A stretch of DNA of 20,876 nucleotides from JAABTH01 sp964390725. Its GTDB lineage: Bacteria; Bacillota; Dethiobacteria; DTU022. Positions within the stretch are counted from its first letter, which is position 1, and each line of letters begins with the position of its first letter. Both the position numbers and the translations under genes were made by a program. The DNA lies in NCBI GenBank assembly GCA_964390725.1, contig CAYMIW010000048.1, forward strand, positions 1 to 20,876, given 5' to 3'. This document shows positions 6,159 through 12,548 of the stretch, in pieces. Below the pieces are notes generated by a model. That model had not been told where the DNA came from, searched no databases, and worked only from the letters and a program-made list of their open reading frames with translations.

Positions 6159-7766
6159 TTATACGCACTCGCCGTTCAACGCGGCAAACAATCTCTTGTT
6201 ATTTAGATATAACCGCTTAAAAACCCGGTAGTTTCTGTCATAGACCTCCCGGTATCGGTGTTCCGGAGTATAACGGGCCTTTACGGAAATACGCCGAGGC
6301 ACTTCGTCGAAGGAGCCGATGAGCCCCAAACCAAGGGCTGCGGTTACCGCCGCTCCCAGCGCCCCGGCGTTATGGGGTTCCTCCGGCACTTCCAGTTCCC
6401 GCTCAGTGATATCGGCCATAATCCGGGCCGTTACCGGAGACAAGGCGCCCCCACCGACAAAGCGGATCGGCCCCCGGCAAGGGAGTTTTGTCTCGATGCT
6501 CTCCAACATCCAGCGAGTGCTGTAAGCCAAACCTTCCACCACCGCCCGGATCATCTCGCTCTTTCCGGTGGTAAGGCCCAGATTGAAAAAGATTCCCCGG
6601 ACATTGGGGTCTTCAAAGGGTGATCGGCTGCCGTGGAGCCAGGGAGTAAAAAGAAGTCCTCCGCAACCGGGGGGTGTAGCTTCCACAACCTGATCCAGGT
6701 ATTCGAAGAGGCTTCGGTACACCGATTCACTATCCTCAGTTACCGAGACCTTATCCAGGTAAATACCGATTTCATCCAGAGCCAAATGGTCCCGCACCCA
6801 CTCAAGGCATTTTCCCGAGGTTTCCTGCTCGCAGAAGTAGTGGTAGCGATCCGGGACCGCACAGGTAATGGAGGCGATCTTGTGCTTCAGGTCCAGTTTG
6901 CGCCGGGAAGTAACCTGAGAAACCCATCCGGAGGTCCCCATGTAGATATGAGTGTCCCCCTCCCGCACCGCTCCCGCTCCGATGCCCAGCATGGAAGCGT
7001 CACCGCCGCCGCCGAACACCGGGATACCCTCGTTCAGCCCCAGTTCCTCCGCCGGCCCGGGTAAAAGTTTTCCAGCTTCCTGATGAGACTCGATAATCTC
7101 CGGCAAATGTGCGGCATCTACACCATACAACCTGCAGAGGGGGACGCTCCAGCGGTATCGCCCCGGTCGGTTGTCGAAGAGAGTCGTGGCACCGGCAGAA
7201 TCCCTGGTAGCCGTGGCCCTGCCGGTGAGTCGAAAGATGATAAAATCTTTCACGTCAAACCACCACCGGACCTTCCGGAAATTCTCCGGCTCACACTCCC
7301 GAACCCACTGATACTTCCACACCGGATCTTTCACACTGGTGGGTGCAATGCCAGTAATCTTAATGCCTGCAAAGAGGGTTCCCACGGGGATCCCCTCGAT
7401 GGTCACCCCCCGGCCAAAGGCCTTCTTTTGGGCCACGGCCCGCTGATCCATATAGCTCATGGCCCGGCGAACCGGCCGGCCCTTGGCATCCGTGAGAATA
7501 AGCCCCTGCATCTGCGAAGAAAAGGATATTCCTTCCAGATCCTCCGGATCTACTCCCGTATCGGCCATCACCGCTTTAGTGGTTTTTGCCAGGGCTTTCA
7601 ACCAGTCCTCCGGGTCCTGTTCCACCCCTCCGCCGGGCGTAACAGTGAGGGAGTACTCCTCCATGGCGCTGCCTAAAAGGCTTATCTTTTCATCTACCCG
7701 GTACAGGCAGGTTTTGGTGCTGGTGGTACCGATATCAACTGACAGAATGCAAGACATTTTCGCCAT
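6159..7766 (-). CDS. FGGY-family carbohydrate kinase
   Basis: Cytoplasmic kinase of 535 residues predicted to phosphorylate a sugar-like hydroxyl with ATP. The N-terminal ATPase-fold motif is ILSVDIGTTSTKT (7-19). The FGGGGDASMLG segment carries the probable catalytic Asp256, GTSGWVS lies at 277-283, and the C-terminal adenosine motif is FVGGGALSPVTARIMADI, then NAGALGAAVTAALG. The overall form is xylulokinase-like but the substrate residues cannot be assigned. Its ATG overlaps the aldolase stop (TAATG), a sign of translational coupling. With the adjacent FucA-like aldolase, the usual logic of such pairs is ketose to ketose-1-phosphate, then cleavage. Confidence 0.9.
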   Translation of the reverse strand: MAKMSCILSVDIGTTSTKTCLYRVDEKISLLGSAMEEYSLTVTPGGGVEQDPEDWLKALAKTTKAVMADTGVDPEDLEGISFSSQMQGLILTDAKGRPVRRAMSYMDQRAVAQKKAFGRGVTIEGIPVGTLFAGIKITGIAPTSVKDPVWKYQWVRECEPENFRKVRWWFDVKDFIIFRLTGRATATRDSAGATTLFDNRPGRYRWSVPLCRLYGVDAAHLPEIIESHQEAGKLLPGPAEELGLNEGIPVFGGGGDASMLGIGAGAVREGDTHIYMGTSGWVSQVTSRRKLDLKHKIASITCAVPDRYHYFCEQETSGKCLEWVRDHLALDEIGIYLDKVSVTEDSESVYRSLFEYLDQVVEATPPGCGGLLFTPWLHGSRSPFEDPNVRGIFFNLGLTTGKSEMIRAVVEGLAYSTRWMLESIETKLPCRGPIRFVGGGALSPVTARIMADITERELEVPEEPHNAGALGAAVTAALGLGLIGSFDEVPRRISVKARYTPEHRYREVYDRNYRVFKRLYLNNKRLFAALNGECV

Positions 7767-8419
7767 TATTTCTTCATCCTGATTTTAGAATATTTCTTTA
7801 AATAAACCTGGTGCATCAGAACAGCTTCGAACCGATTGATGGATTTTACCCCTCCCAGAAACTCCCCTTCAATAAAAGCTTTGCAGGCCTTTTCCAGCAC
7901 CTGGCAAGCAACAAAAGCCTCTTCCATATCCCGACCGAGGCAAACGGCCCCGTGATTGGCCAGCAAGGCGGCGTTCCTCCCTTTCAGGGACTTCAGGGTC
8001 TTTTTCACCATGGCCCTGGTACTGGGCAGAGCGTAATCCGCCACCCTTACTGTGGGGCCGATGATCTGCACCAGATCGTCCAGCACCGCCGGAACCTCCC
8101 GCCGGGCGGCAGCCACCACCGAGGAGTTGGTACTATGAGTGTGGATAACCGCTCCGGCATCTTCCCGGAACCGATATATCGCCGCGTGAAGTTTGTATTC
8201 ACTGGAAGGCTTCGGGCCAGTCCATTGTTCCGACGCCAGGTCCACCACCGGGATATCCTTTTCCGTTATTTTCAGATAGTCCATACCGCTGGGGGTAACC
8301 ACCATCAGATCTTCATTTACCCGAAGGCTGATATTTCCCCAGGTGCCGGTAGTAAGACCCGATTGAACCAGCTGCAAGCCCGCTTCTTTAAGAATGGTTT
8401 TTGCTTCTTCCACTGTCAT
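7766..8419 (-). CDS. Class II aldolase/adducin family, L-fuculose-phosphate-aldolase-like
   Basis: Protein of 217 residues, almost the length of E. coli FucA (215). The key FucA positions are present with an offset of one: phosphate-binding G28-N29, S44-G45 and S72-S73, catalytic Glu74, and zinc ligands His93, His95 and His156 (HTH and ANHGAV). That supports a real zinc-dependent retro-aldol reaction that releases dihydroxyacetone phosphate plus an aldehyde. Which aldehyde is not readable. The gene overlaps the aminotransferase stop by four bases (ATGA) and the kinase start by one, so three proteins are translationally coupled. An adducin-like or epimerase role (AraD branch) is possible but less likely. 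Confidence 0.88.
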   Translation of the reverse strand: MTVEEAKTILKEAGLQLVQSGLTTGTWGNISLRVNEDLMVVTPSGMDYLKITEKDIPVVDLASEQWTGPKPSSEYKLHAAIYRFREDAGAVIHTHSTNSSVVAAARREVPAVLDDLVQIIGPTVRVADYALPSTRAMVKKTLKSLKGRNAALLANHGAVCLGRDMEEAFVACQVLEKACKAFIEGEFLGGVKSINRFEAVLMHQVYLKKYSKIRMKK

Positions 8420-9885
8420 CGGTTTGCACCTTTATCCACCACCTGGGCGAAGACCCGGTCGAACCGCTCCAGGGCGTCGTCAATAATTTCGTCGGTATCC
8501 TGAGCGCTGGTGTATAACCGACTTCCCGCCAGGGTGATGATCCCCTCACAGGTGTAGGCCGCCCCGAAAAGTTCCATAGCCCTTTTTCGTTCATGGGCCT
8601 GACGGATAGTTTTCTTTATCGTCCAGAAACGCTTTATGTCGATGTCTAGCAGCATGGCGGCGCTGGTCTGCAGATGGCAGATAGCCCCCTGATTAAAAGC
8701 CACAAAGGGAAGTCCATAGTGTTTCATGATTGCTTGCAGTCCCCGGCTCAAACGATCCGCGGCAGATCCGGCCTTGCGGCAGGCGTCCTGCTTTTCCATC
8801 TCGCATATAGTAAAATATCCAGCCGCGGAGCTTAAGGGGTTAGCTGCCATGGTGCCTCCGATCAGGGCCTTCTTGGATGAGCCACCAATGCCGGCTGCCA
8901 AATATTTCATATACTCTTTTTTGCCCCCCAGGCCGCCGGCAGAAGGGTAGCCCCCGGCCACCACCTTACCAAAGACCGTCAAGTCAGGGGTAACACCGAA
9001 ATAACCCTGCGCCCCGGACATACCGATGCGAAAGGCCGTCACCACCTCGTCGAAGATCAGCAGGGCTCCGTAGCGATCGCAAAGAGACCGGACAGCCGAG
9101 TTGAAGTTTTTATCCAAGGGGCGGGTGCCGCTTTCCGGCCCTACCGGTTCGATCAGCACCGCCGCCGTACCACCTCGAAAACGGTTTCGTTTTAACACTC
9201 TTTCCAGGCTGTTCAGGTCATTGGGGTAAAACTCCTGGGTGTGCCGAAAGATGTAAGCCGGCACACCGTGGGCTTCCAGGTGCATGGTCCCGGGTAAACG
9301 AATGCCATAGGCCAGTTGATCGCTCCACCCGTGGTAAGCACCGCCCATTTTTACAATATTCTTTTTCCCCGTTGCAAGCCGGGCAACGCGAATGGCAGCC
9401 ATACAGGACTCTGTGCCGCTACCCAGCATACGGAAAACCTCCACCGATGGGTAGAGGTCAACAATCTTCTTGGCCAAGAGATATTCGTATTCGTGAAACA
9501 GCCCGGTTGACGGACCGGTATCGTTGAGCATGGCGATAACTTTCTCCCGAACCTCCGGCATGTTACTGCCCAGTACAGTTGGTCCGCCGGCCTGAAGAAA
9601 ATCGATGTATCGGTTTCCGTCGGCATCAAAGAGATAAGCCCCTTCGGCCCGGGTAATCACCAAGGGAAAGGGATAATTAAAAGCCAGGTTGTGCTGCACC
9701 CCGCCGGGAATGATATCCTTCGCTTTCTCAATCATACTTTTCGAACGGGCACACCGCGTATTGAAGTAATCTTCCACTTGAGCGAGGTAATCATCCTTCA
9801 ACTCAGGGACAGGCATCCGAATCAGGGCCTTCAGATCCCGGGTAACCTGTGCCGCATCGGGATAGGTTGAAATAGAAGTAGACAT
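8416..9885 (-). CDS. Class III aminotransferase, glutamate-1-semialdehyde-aminomutase-like
   Basis: PLP enzyme of 489 residues. Seen in order: GGVQHN (61-66), the cofactor-phosphate loop GSGTES (155-160), YHGW (184-187), EPVG (246-249), FDEVVTAFR with PLP-pyridine-binding Asp279, and FGKVVAGGYP with Schiff-base Lys307. The body resembles HemL-like members, but it has a 60-residue N-terminal extension and no heme genes nearby, so a catabolic transaminase or aminomutase acting on an amino sugar alcohol or similar is more likely. TAGGAGG sits 6 bases before the ATG. It is first in the operon, next to the promoter at 9929-9956. Confidence 0.9.
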   Translation of the reverse strand: MSTSISTYPDAAQVTRDLKALIRMPVPELKDDYLAQVEDYFNTRCARSKSMIEKAKDIIPGGVQHNLAFNYPFPLVITRAEGAYLFDADGNRYIDFLQAGGPTVLGSNMPEVREKVIAMLNDTGPSTGLFHEYEYLLAKKIVDLYPSVEVFRMLGSGTESCMAAIRVARLATGKKNIVKMGGAYHGWSDQLAYGIRLPGTMHLEAHGVPAYIFRHTQEFYPNDLNSLERVLKRNRFRGGTAAVLIEPVGPESGTRPLDKNFNSAVRSLCDRYGALLIFDEVVTAFRIGMSGAQGYFGVTPDLTVFGKVVAGGYPSAGGLGGKKEYMKYLAAGIGGSSKKALIGGTMAANPLSSAAGYFTICEMEKQDACRKAGSAADRLSRGLQAIMKHYGLPFVAFNQGAICHLQTSAAMLLDIDIKRFWTIKKTIRQAHERKRAMELFGAAYTCEGIITLAGSRLYTSAQDTDEIIDDALERFDRVFAQVVDKGANR

Positions 9886-9900
9886 TGTTACCTCCTAAAG

Positions 9901-9916
9901 GTGAGCAGCCACTCAC
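9901..9916 (-). promoter_or_regulatory. Candidate TetR operator, GTGAG-N6-CTCAC
   Basis: A 16-base inverted repeat (minus strand GTGAGTGGCTGCTCAC, 5-bp arms) lies 12 bases downstream of the -10 box and 15 bases before the aminotransferase ATG. A repressor bound here would block transcription at the start site. A second small inverted repeat, ACCCGGTAGGGT, lies between the -35 and -10 boxes. Assignment to the neighbouring TetR protein is inference. Confidence 0.5.
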
Positions 9917-9928
9917 TATTTTGACATC

Positions 9929-9956
9929 ATTATACACCCTACCGGGTATCTGTCAA
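9929..9956 (-). promoter_or_regulatory. Sigma-A-type promoter of the aminotransferase operon
   Basis: Minus-strand TTGACA (9951-9956) and TATAAT (9929-9934) are both perfect consensus boxes, separated by 16 bases. The gap between the TetR stop and the aminotransferase start is only 86 bases and holds this promoter plus the candidate operator, so the operon has its own strong, probably repressed promoter distinct from that of tetR. Confidence 0.82.
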
Positions 9957-9971
9957 GCATGACTTAACGGA

Positions 9972-10742
9972 TTATCGTTGAGGGTTTTCCCCGCCTCCCG
10001 CCGCATTCCGGATAAAGCGCATCATCCCCCGGACAACCCGCTCATCGTTATGATGGATATCGTTATCCAGGTAGATCCGCATTCGCTCCTTGTAGTACTC
10101 CGAGGCGTAGGAAAACTGTAAGGATATGAAAAGGTTATCCAGACAAAAGGCGAAAAGCTTCACGTCTGTGTCCGGGGCAATATCTCCGGAGGTGATTCCC
10201 TCTTCCACCAGTCGGTGGTAATATTCTGCCGACACAGATTCCATCTGATAGGAAAGCTTCCTGGCCAGCTTCAGATTCCCTTCGGTGGTTACTTCGTTGT
10301 AGAGGTTTATCAATTCACCATACTGACGAGAGTGCCTGAGAATAATCCTGAAAATCCTTTCAATTTTATCGAAGATATCCCCACCGGACGATTCAACAGT
10401 CTCCAGGTTTTCCGAGAGCTGCCGTACCGCCTCCATGCACACCGTGAGGAAGAGGTTCTCTTTGGTTCGGAAGTAATTGTAGAGAGCCCCCACACTAACC
10501 CTGCTTTTCCGGGCAATGACATTGGTGTTGGCGGTCTTGTAGCCCAGCCGGGAAAATTCTCGCAAGGCAGTGGAGAGAATCCGTTGTTTTTTCTCTTTGG
10601 GGAGTCGCTGGAATACCGGGGTATGGTAGGTCATACCAAGGTAGTTTGGATCATCTAAATTCCATGTCAAATTTAAATTCCCTTTTTTCTGGCTTTTTTT
10701 TGAGGAATCTGGATTGCTTTTGCTATAGCGTACCATTATCAT
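9972..10742 (-). CDS. TetR/AcrR-family transcriptional regulator
   Basis: About 256 residues. After an unusual polar 30-40 residue N-terminal extension (SKSNPDSSKKSQKKGN), the protein shows a canonical TetR DNA-binding domain: RLPKEKKQRILSTALREFSR, then LGYKTANTNVIARKSRVSVG, then ALYNYFRTKENLFL. A helical ligand-binding domain follows. I chose ATG 10742, 6 bases after AGAAGAG; TTG 10748 and GTG 10745 are also in frame, and an internal start at MTYHTPVF lacks a ribosome site. It sits immediately upstream of and on the same strand as the catabolic operon and probably represses it via the inverted repeat at 9901-9916, with a pathway intermediate as inducer (inference). Confidence 0.87.
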   Translation of the reverse strand: MIMVRYSKSNPDSSKKSQKKGNLNLTWNLDDPNYLGMTYHTPVFQRLPKEKKQRILSTALREFSRLGYKTANTNVIARKSRVSVGALYNYFRTKENLFLTVCMEAVRQLSENLETVESSGGDIFDKIERIFRIILRHSRQYGELINLYNEVTTEGNLKLARKLSYQMESVSAEYYHRLVEEGITSGDIAPDTDVKLFAFCLDNLFISLQFSYASEYYKERMRIYLDNDIHHNDERVVRGMMRFIRNAAGGGENPQR

Positions 10743-11065
10743 CACCAACTCTTCTTTTTAGCACCTTAAATCATAGACACCTGAATAAGTATATGCTTAA
10801 ACAAGCCTGTTCCCCTAACATTTTTATTAAAATTTCATTGCTGTTTTTAGTTACAATGCTTATATCGTCATTATCGGTTCGAAATATTATAGATAATCAT
10901 ATAAATATATTTATTCATTTTTAACGCTTTTGCACAACAATATATGATAAATCCGGTTAACGACAATGAAATGCCTGATCTAACTTTATTCTCTTCATGT
11001 GCTTTCACAATTCGGTTAAATAAATTTCAATCAGCCCATGGATCATATGCTTCCTACCGACCGCA
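10743..11065. other. AT-rich gap upstream of the TetR gene
   Basis: No gene is supported over these roughly 320 bases, which are visibly AT-rich compared with the operon to the left. A near-palindrome TAAG-TATATG-CTTA (10786-10799) lies about 45 bases upstream of the TetR start and could be a regulatory site for that gene, but no convincing -35/-10 pair is aligned to it. Otherwise I see nothing. Confidence 0.4.
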
Positions 11066-11482
11066 TCAACCCTCTATCATCTTCCCGCTGCGTTCATAGT
11101 GCCGTCTGATTGCAGCAATAATCGGCTCAGGTATAATTGGCTTTATGAAGTAGTCCTTCCTGATCCCTTCATCGCCGCTCAGGATATCCTGCGCAATATC
11201 AGCATAAGCATAATATTCCTCAAGCAGGCGCATCAAGGCTCCCGGCAAGCCATAATTATGTAAGGGGAAAATAAGCACAATGGCATCGGCACGGGCAATA
11301 CTTAGCATTGTGGCTTCAGGGTAGCAGTCTTTCACCCTCGCCTTGACACCAATAGAAACAGTCTCGAATTCAGCAGGTGGCAAGCGGCGTTTCAGATCGC
11401 GGGAGAAAGCCAGTGATGCAGCCTTCTTACCACGAAGGCTGCCATTGATGATGCAAACAGTCCTGCTTTCGTCATCAGGCAT
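11066..11482 (-). CDS. NAD(P)H/FMN-dependent reductase-like flavoprotein, probably internally deleted
   Basis: Protein of 138 residues. The N-terminus VCIINGSLRGKKAASLAFSR is the FMN-phosphate-binding start of flavodoxin-fold NADPH-dependent FMN reductases. RADAIVLIFPLHNYGLPGAL (about 64-83) is the fold's next strand and flavin loop. After LLEEYYAYA the sequence jumps to a charged tail, KDYFIKPIIPEPIIAAIRRH, and ends. Members are usually 180-250 residues, so the second half of the fold seems missing. This may be a relic. Its ATG overlaps the stop of the fragment at 11475-11690 (ATGCCTGATGA). Confidence 0.6.
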   Translation of the reverse strand: MPDDESRTVCIINGSLRGKKAASLAFSRDLKRRLPPAEFETVSIGVKARVKDCYPEATMLSIARADAIVLIFPLHNYGLPGALMRLLEEYYAYADIAQDILSGDEGIRKDYFIKPIIPEPIIAAIRRHYERSGKMIEG

Positions 11483-11690
11483 ATGACATCACTTCACAGA
11501 TATGAGTATTTTCCTCAGGAGACCTGGTTACGAATACATCCACTTTACGGTCCATACCTGGATGGACGATATCAGCCGTCCCACGATGTCTGGCCACCAA
11601 GTCGATAAAGGTCTTTCTCTCTTCATCGGTAATATCCTCGCCATATCCAATGAACTTACTATGACCTGATGCAAGTATAGCAATCTGCTT
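11475..11690 (-). pseudogene. 5'-truncated hypothetical gene coupled to the flavoprotein
   Basis: A 72-codon open frame without a standard start reads KQIAILASGHSKFIGYGEDI, later DLVARHRGTADIVHPGMDRK, and ends ICEVMSYA with a stop overlapping the flavoprotein ATG. Composition and the coupled stop-start suggest a genuine C-terminal region of about 70 residues. I do not recognise the family. An in-frame TGA (11691-11693) closes the frame about 25 bases from the start of C_GCAxxG_C_C unit C (11716), so insertion of that unit probably removed the 5' part. Confidence 0.45.
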
Positions 11691-11715
11691 TCATGAATGT
11701 CAACGACTCGCTATA

Positions 11716-12335
11716 GCCCTATTGCCCTAGAATACTATGACATATATACTTAAAATGCTTTAACGATACCGGGTTATATTTAAATTAATCAAACAAGACC
11801 GCCCTGAAAGGAGTAAATAAACATGACTCGTTCTGAAATTGCAGTTAATAAGTTCAAAGACGGCTACTGCTGCTCCCAGGCTGTTTTATTCAGCTTCGCC
11901 GATAAAGTCGGTATTCCAGAAGATCTGGCTTTGAAGATGGCCGATGGTTTTGGGGCCGGTATGGCTCGCAAGCAAACGGTATGCGGAGCTGTATCGGGCT
12001 CAATTATCACATTTGGTCTGCTTTATGGAAGAGGCAAGAATGAGAGTGAGGAAAAACACGAGTTTACCTATGACCGGGTTAGAAATTTTATGGCCAGGTT
12101 TGAAACCCTGCATGGTTCGATCTTCTGCAGAGAACTGCTTGATGAGCTGGATTTAAATACAAGTGAAGGGCAGGAACGCTTCAAAAATGAAAATTGGGGG
12201 GATACCTGCGCCAACTACGTTGCTGATGCAGCCAGACTCCTGGATGAAATGACAGACTAGCATCCAAAGTAAAAAAGCCTTCTTGCAGCTCTAAATTATT
12301 CTGTTATTTTTTTCCGCTTTCTGCTTCATTGTTAA
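11716..12335 (+). repeat. C_GCAxxG_C_C unit, copy C (long direct repeat with 2339-2958)
   Basis: Aligned to copy A with a constant offset of 9377 bases from GCCCTATTGCCCTA through the coding frame, then drifting by one base and fading near 12335. A TGTCAAC sequence at 11698-11704, just before the unit, resembles one arm of the short dispersed repeat; copy 4 of that repeat lies 90 bases after the unit. Confidence 0.78.
11823..12260 (+). CDS. C_GCAxxG_C_C family redox-associated protein, intact copy
   Basis: Protein of 145 residues, matching the roughly 140-residue family named for its conserved cysteines and CGAxxG motif. Here these are Cys16/Cys17 (YCCSQAV), Cys54 in CGAVSG, Cys102 (IFCRELL) and Cys129 (DTCANYV). 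All are present, unlike copies A and B. The family is thought to be redox-active and is often found near transporter genes; no reaction is established. AAGGAG lies 9 bases before the ATG. The stop is a TAG at 12258 where copy A has a sense codon, so the final four residues (EHPK in copy A) are lost; the next in-frame stop is at 12270. It is the only functional-looking member of the three. Confidence 0.88.
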   Translation: MTRSEIAVNKFKDGYCCSQAVLFSFADKVGIPEDLALKMADGFGAGMARKQTVCGAVSGSIITFGLLYGRGKNESEEKHEFTYDRVRNFMARFETLHGSIFCRELLDELDLNTSEGQERFKNENWGDTCANYVADAARLLDEMTD

Positions 12336-12424
12336 GGTAAGGGATCAGAAGTATAACGCCCAAACGGTCAGGCTGGATAAGACAATAGCCATATTATTGG
12401 TTAAGGATAATCGGTCAATCAAAA

Positions 12425-12452
12425 GTTGACAACAACCCCGTCCCCCTGACAA
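12425..12452 (+). repeat. Dispersed palindrome-tipped repeat, copy 4
   Basis: Identical to copy 2 over 28 bases, starting GTTGACAACAACCCCG and ending CCCTGACAA. It lies 165 bases beyond the intact C_GCAxxG_C_C stop and about 97 bases before the acyl-CoA dehydrogenase start. The downstream bases extend one tip into a small inverted repeat, CCTGA-CAAT-TCAGG. Confidence 0.85.
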
Positions 12453-12548
12453 TTCAGGAAAAGGATAAAATCTGTTTGCATCGAATTATTCGGCACAGCC
12501 ATTTGAAGGCTAGATTGCTAAACAATACCCCGAAACGGAGGTAGAAGT

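Noticed and set aside
8416..9885. Aminotransferase as ethanolamine-phosphate phospho-lyase, given the FLVCR-like transporter
   Set aside because: Its sequence is closer to HemL-like class III enzymes, and a FucA-like aldolase would have no place in that pathway.
8416..9885. Aminotransferase as HemL of heme biosynthesis
   Set aside because: No tetrapyrrole genes are near, and it is translationally coupled to an aldolase and a sugar kinase.
12425..12452. TTGACA inside the repeat as the -35 box of the acyl-CoA dehydrogenase gene
   Set aside because: The hexamer 17 bases downstream (ACAATT) matches only two positions of TATAAT, and a better-spaced -10 was not found.
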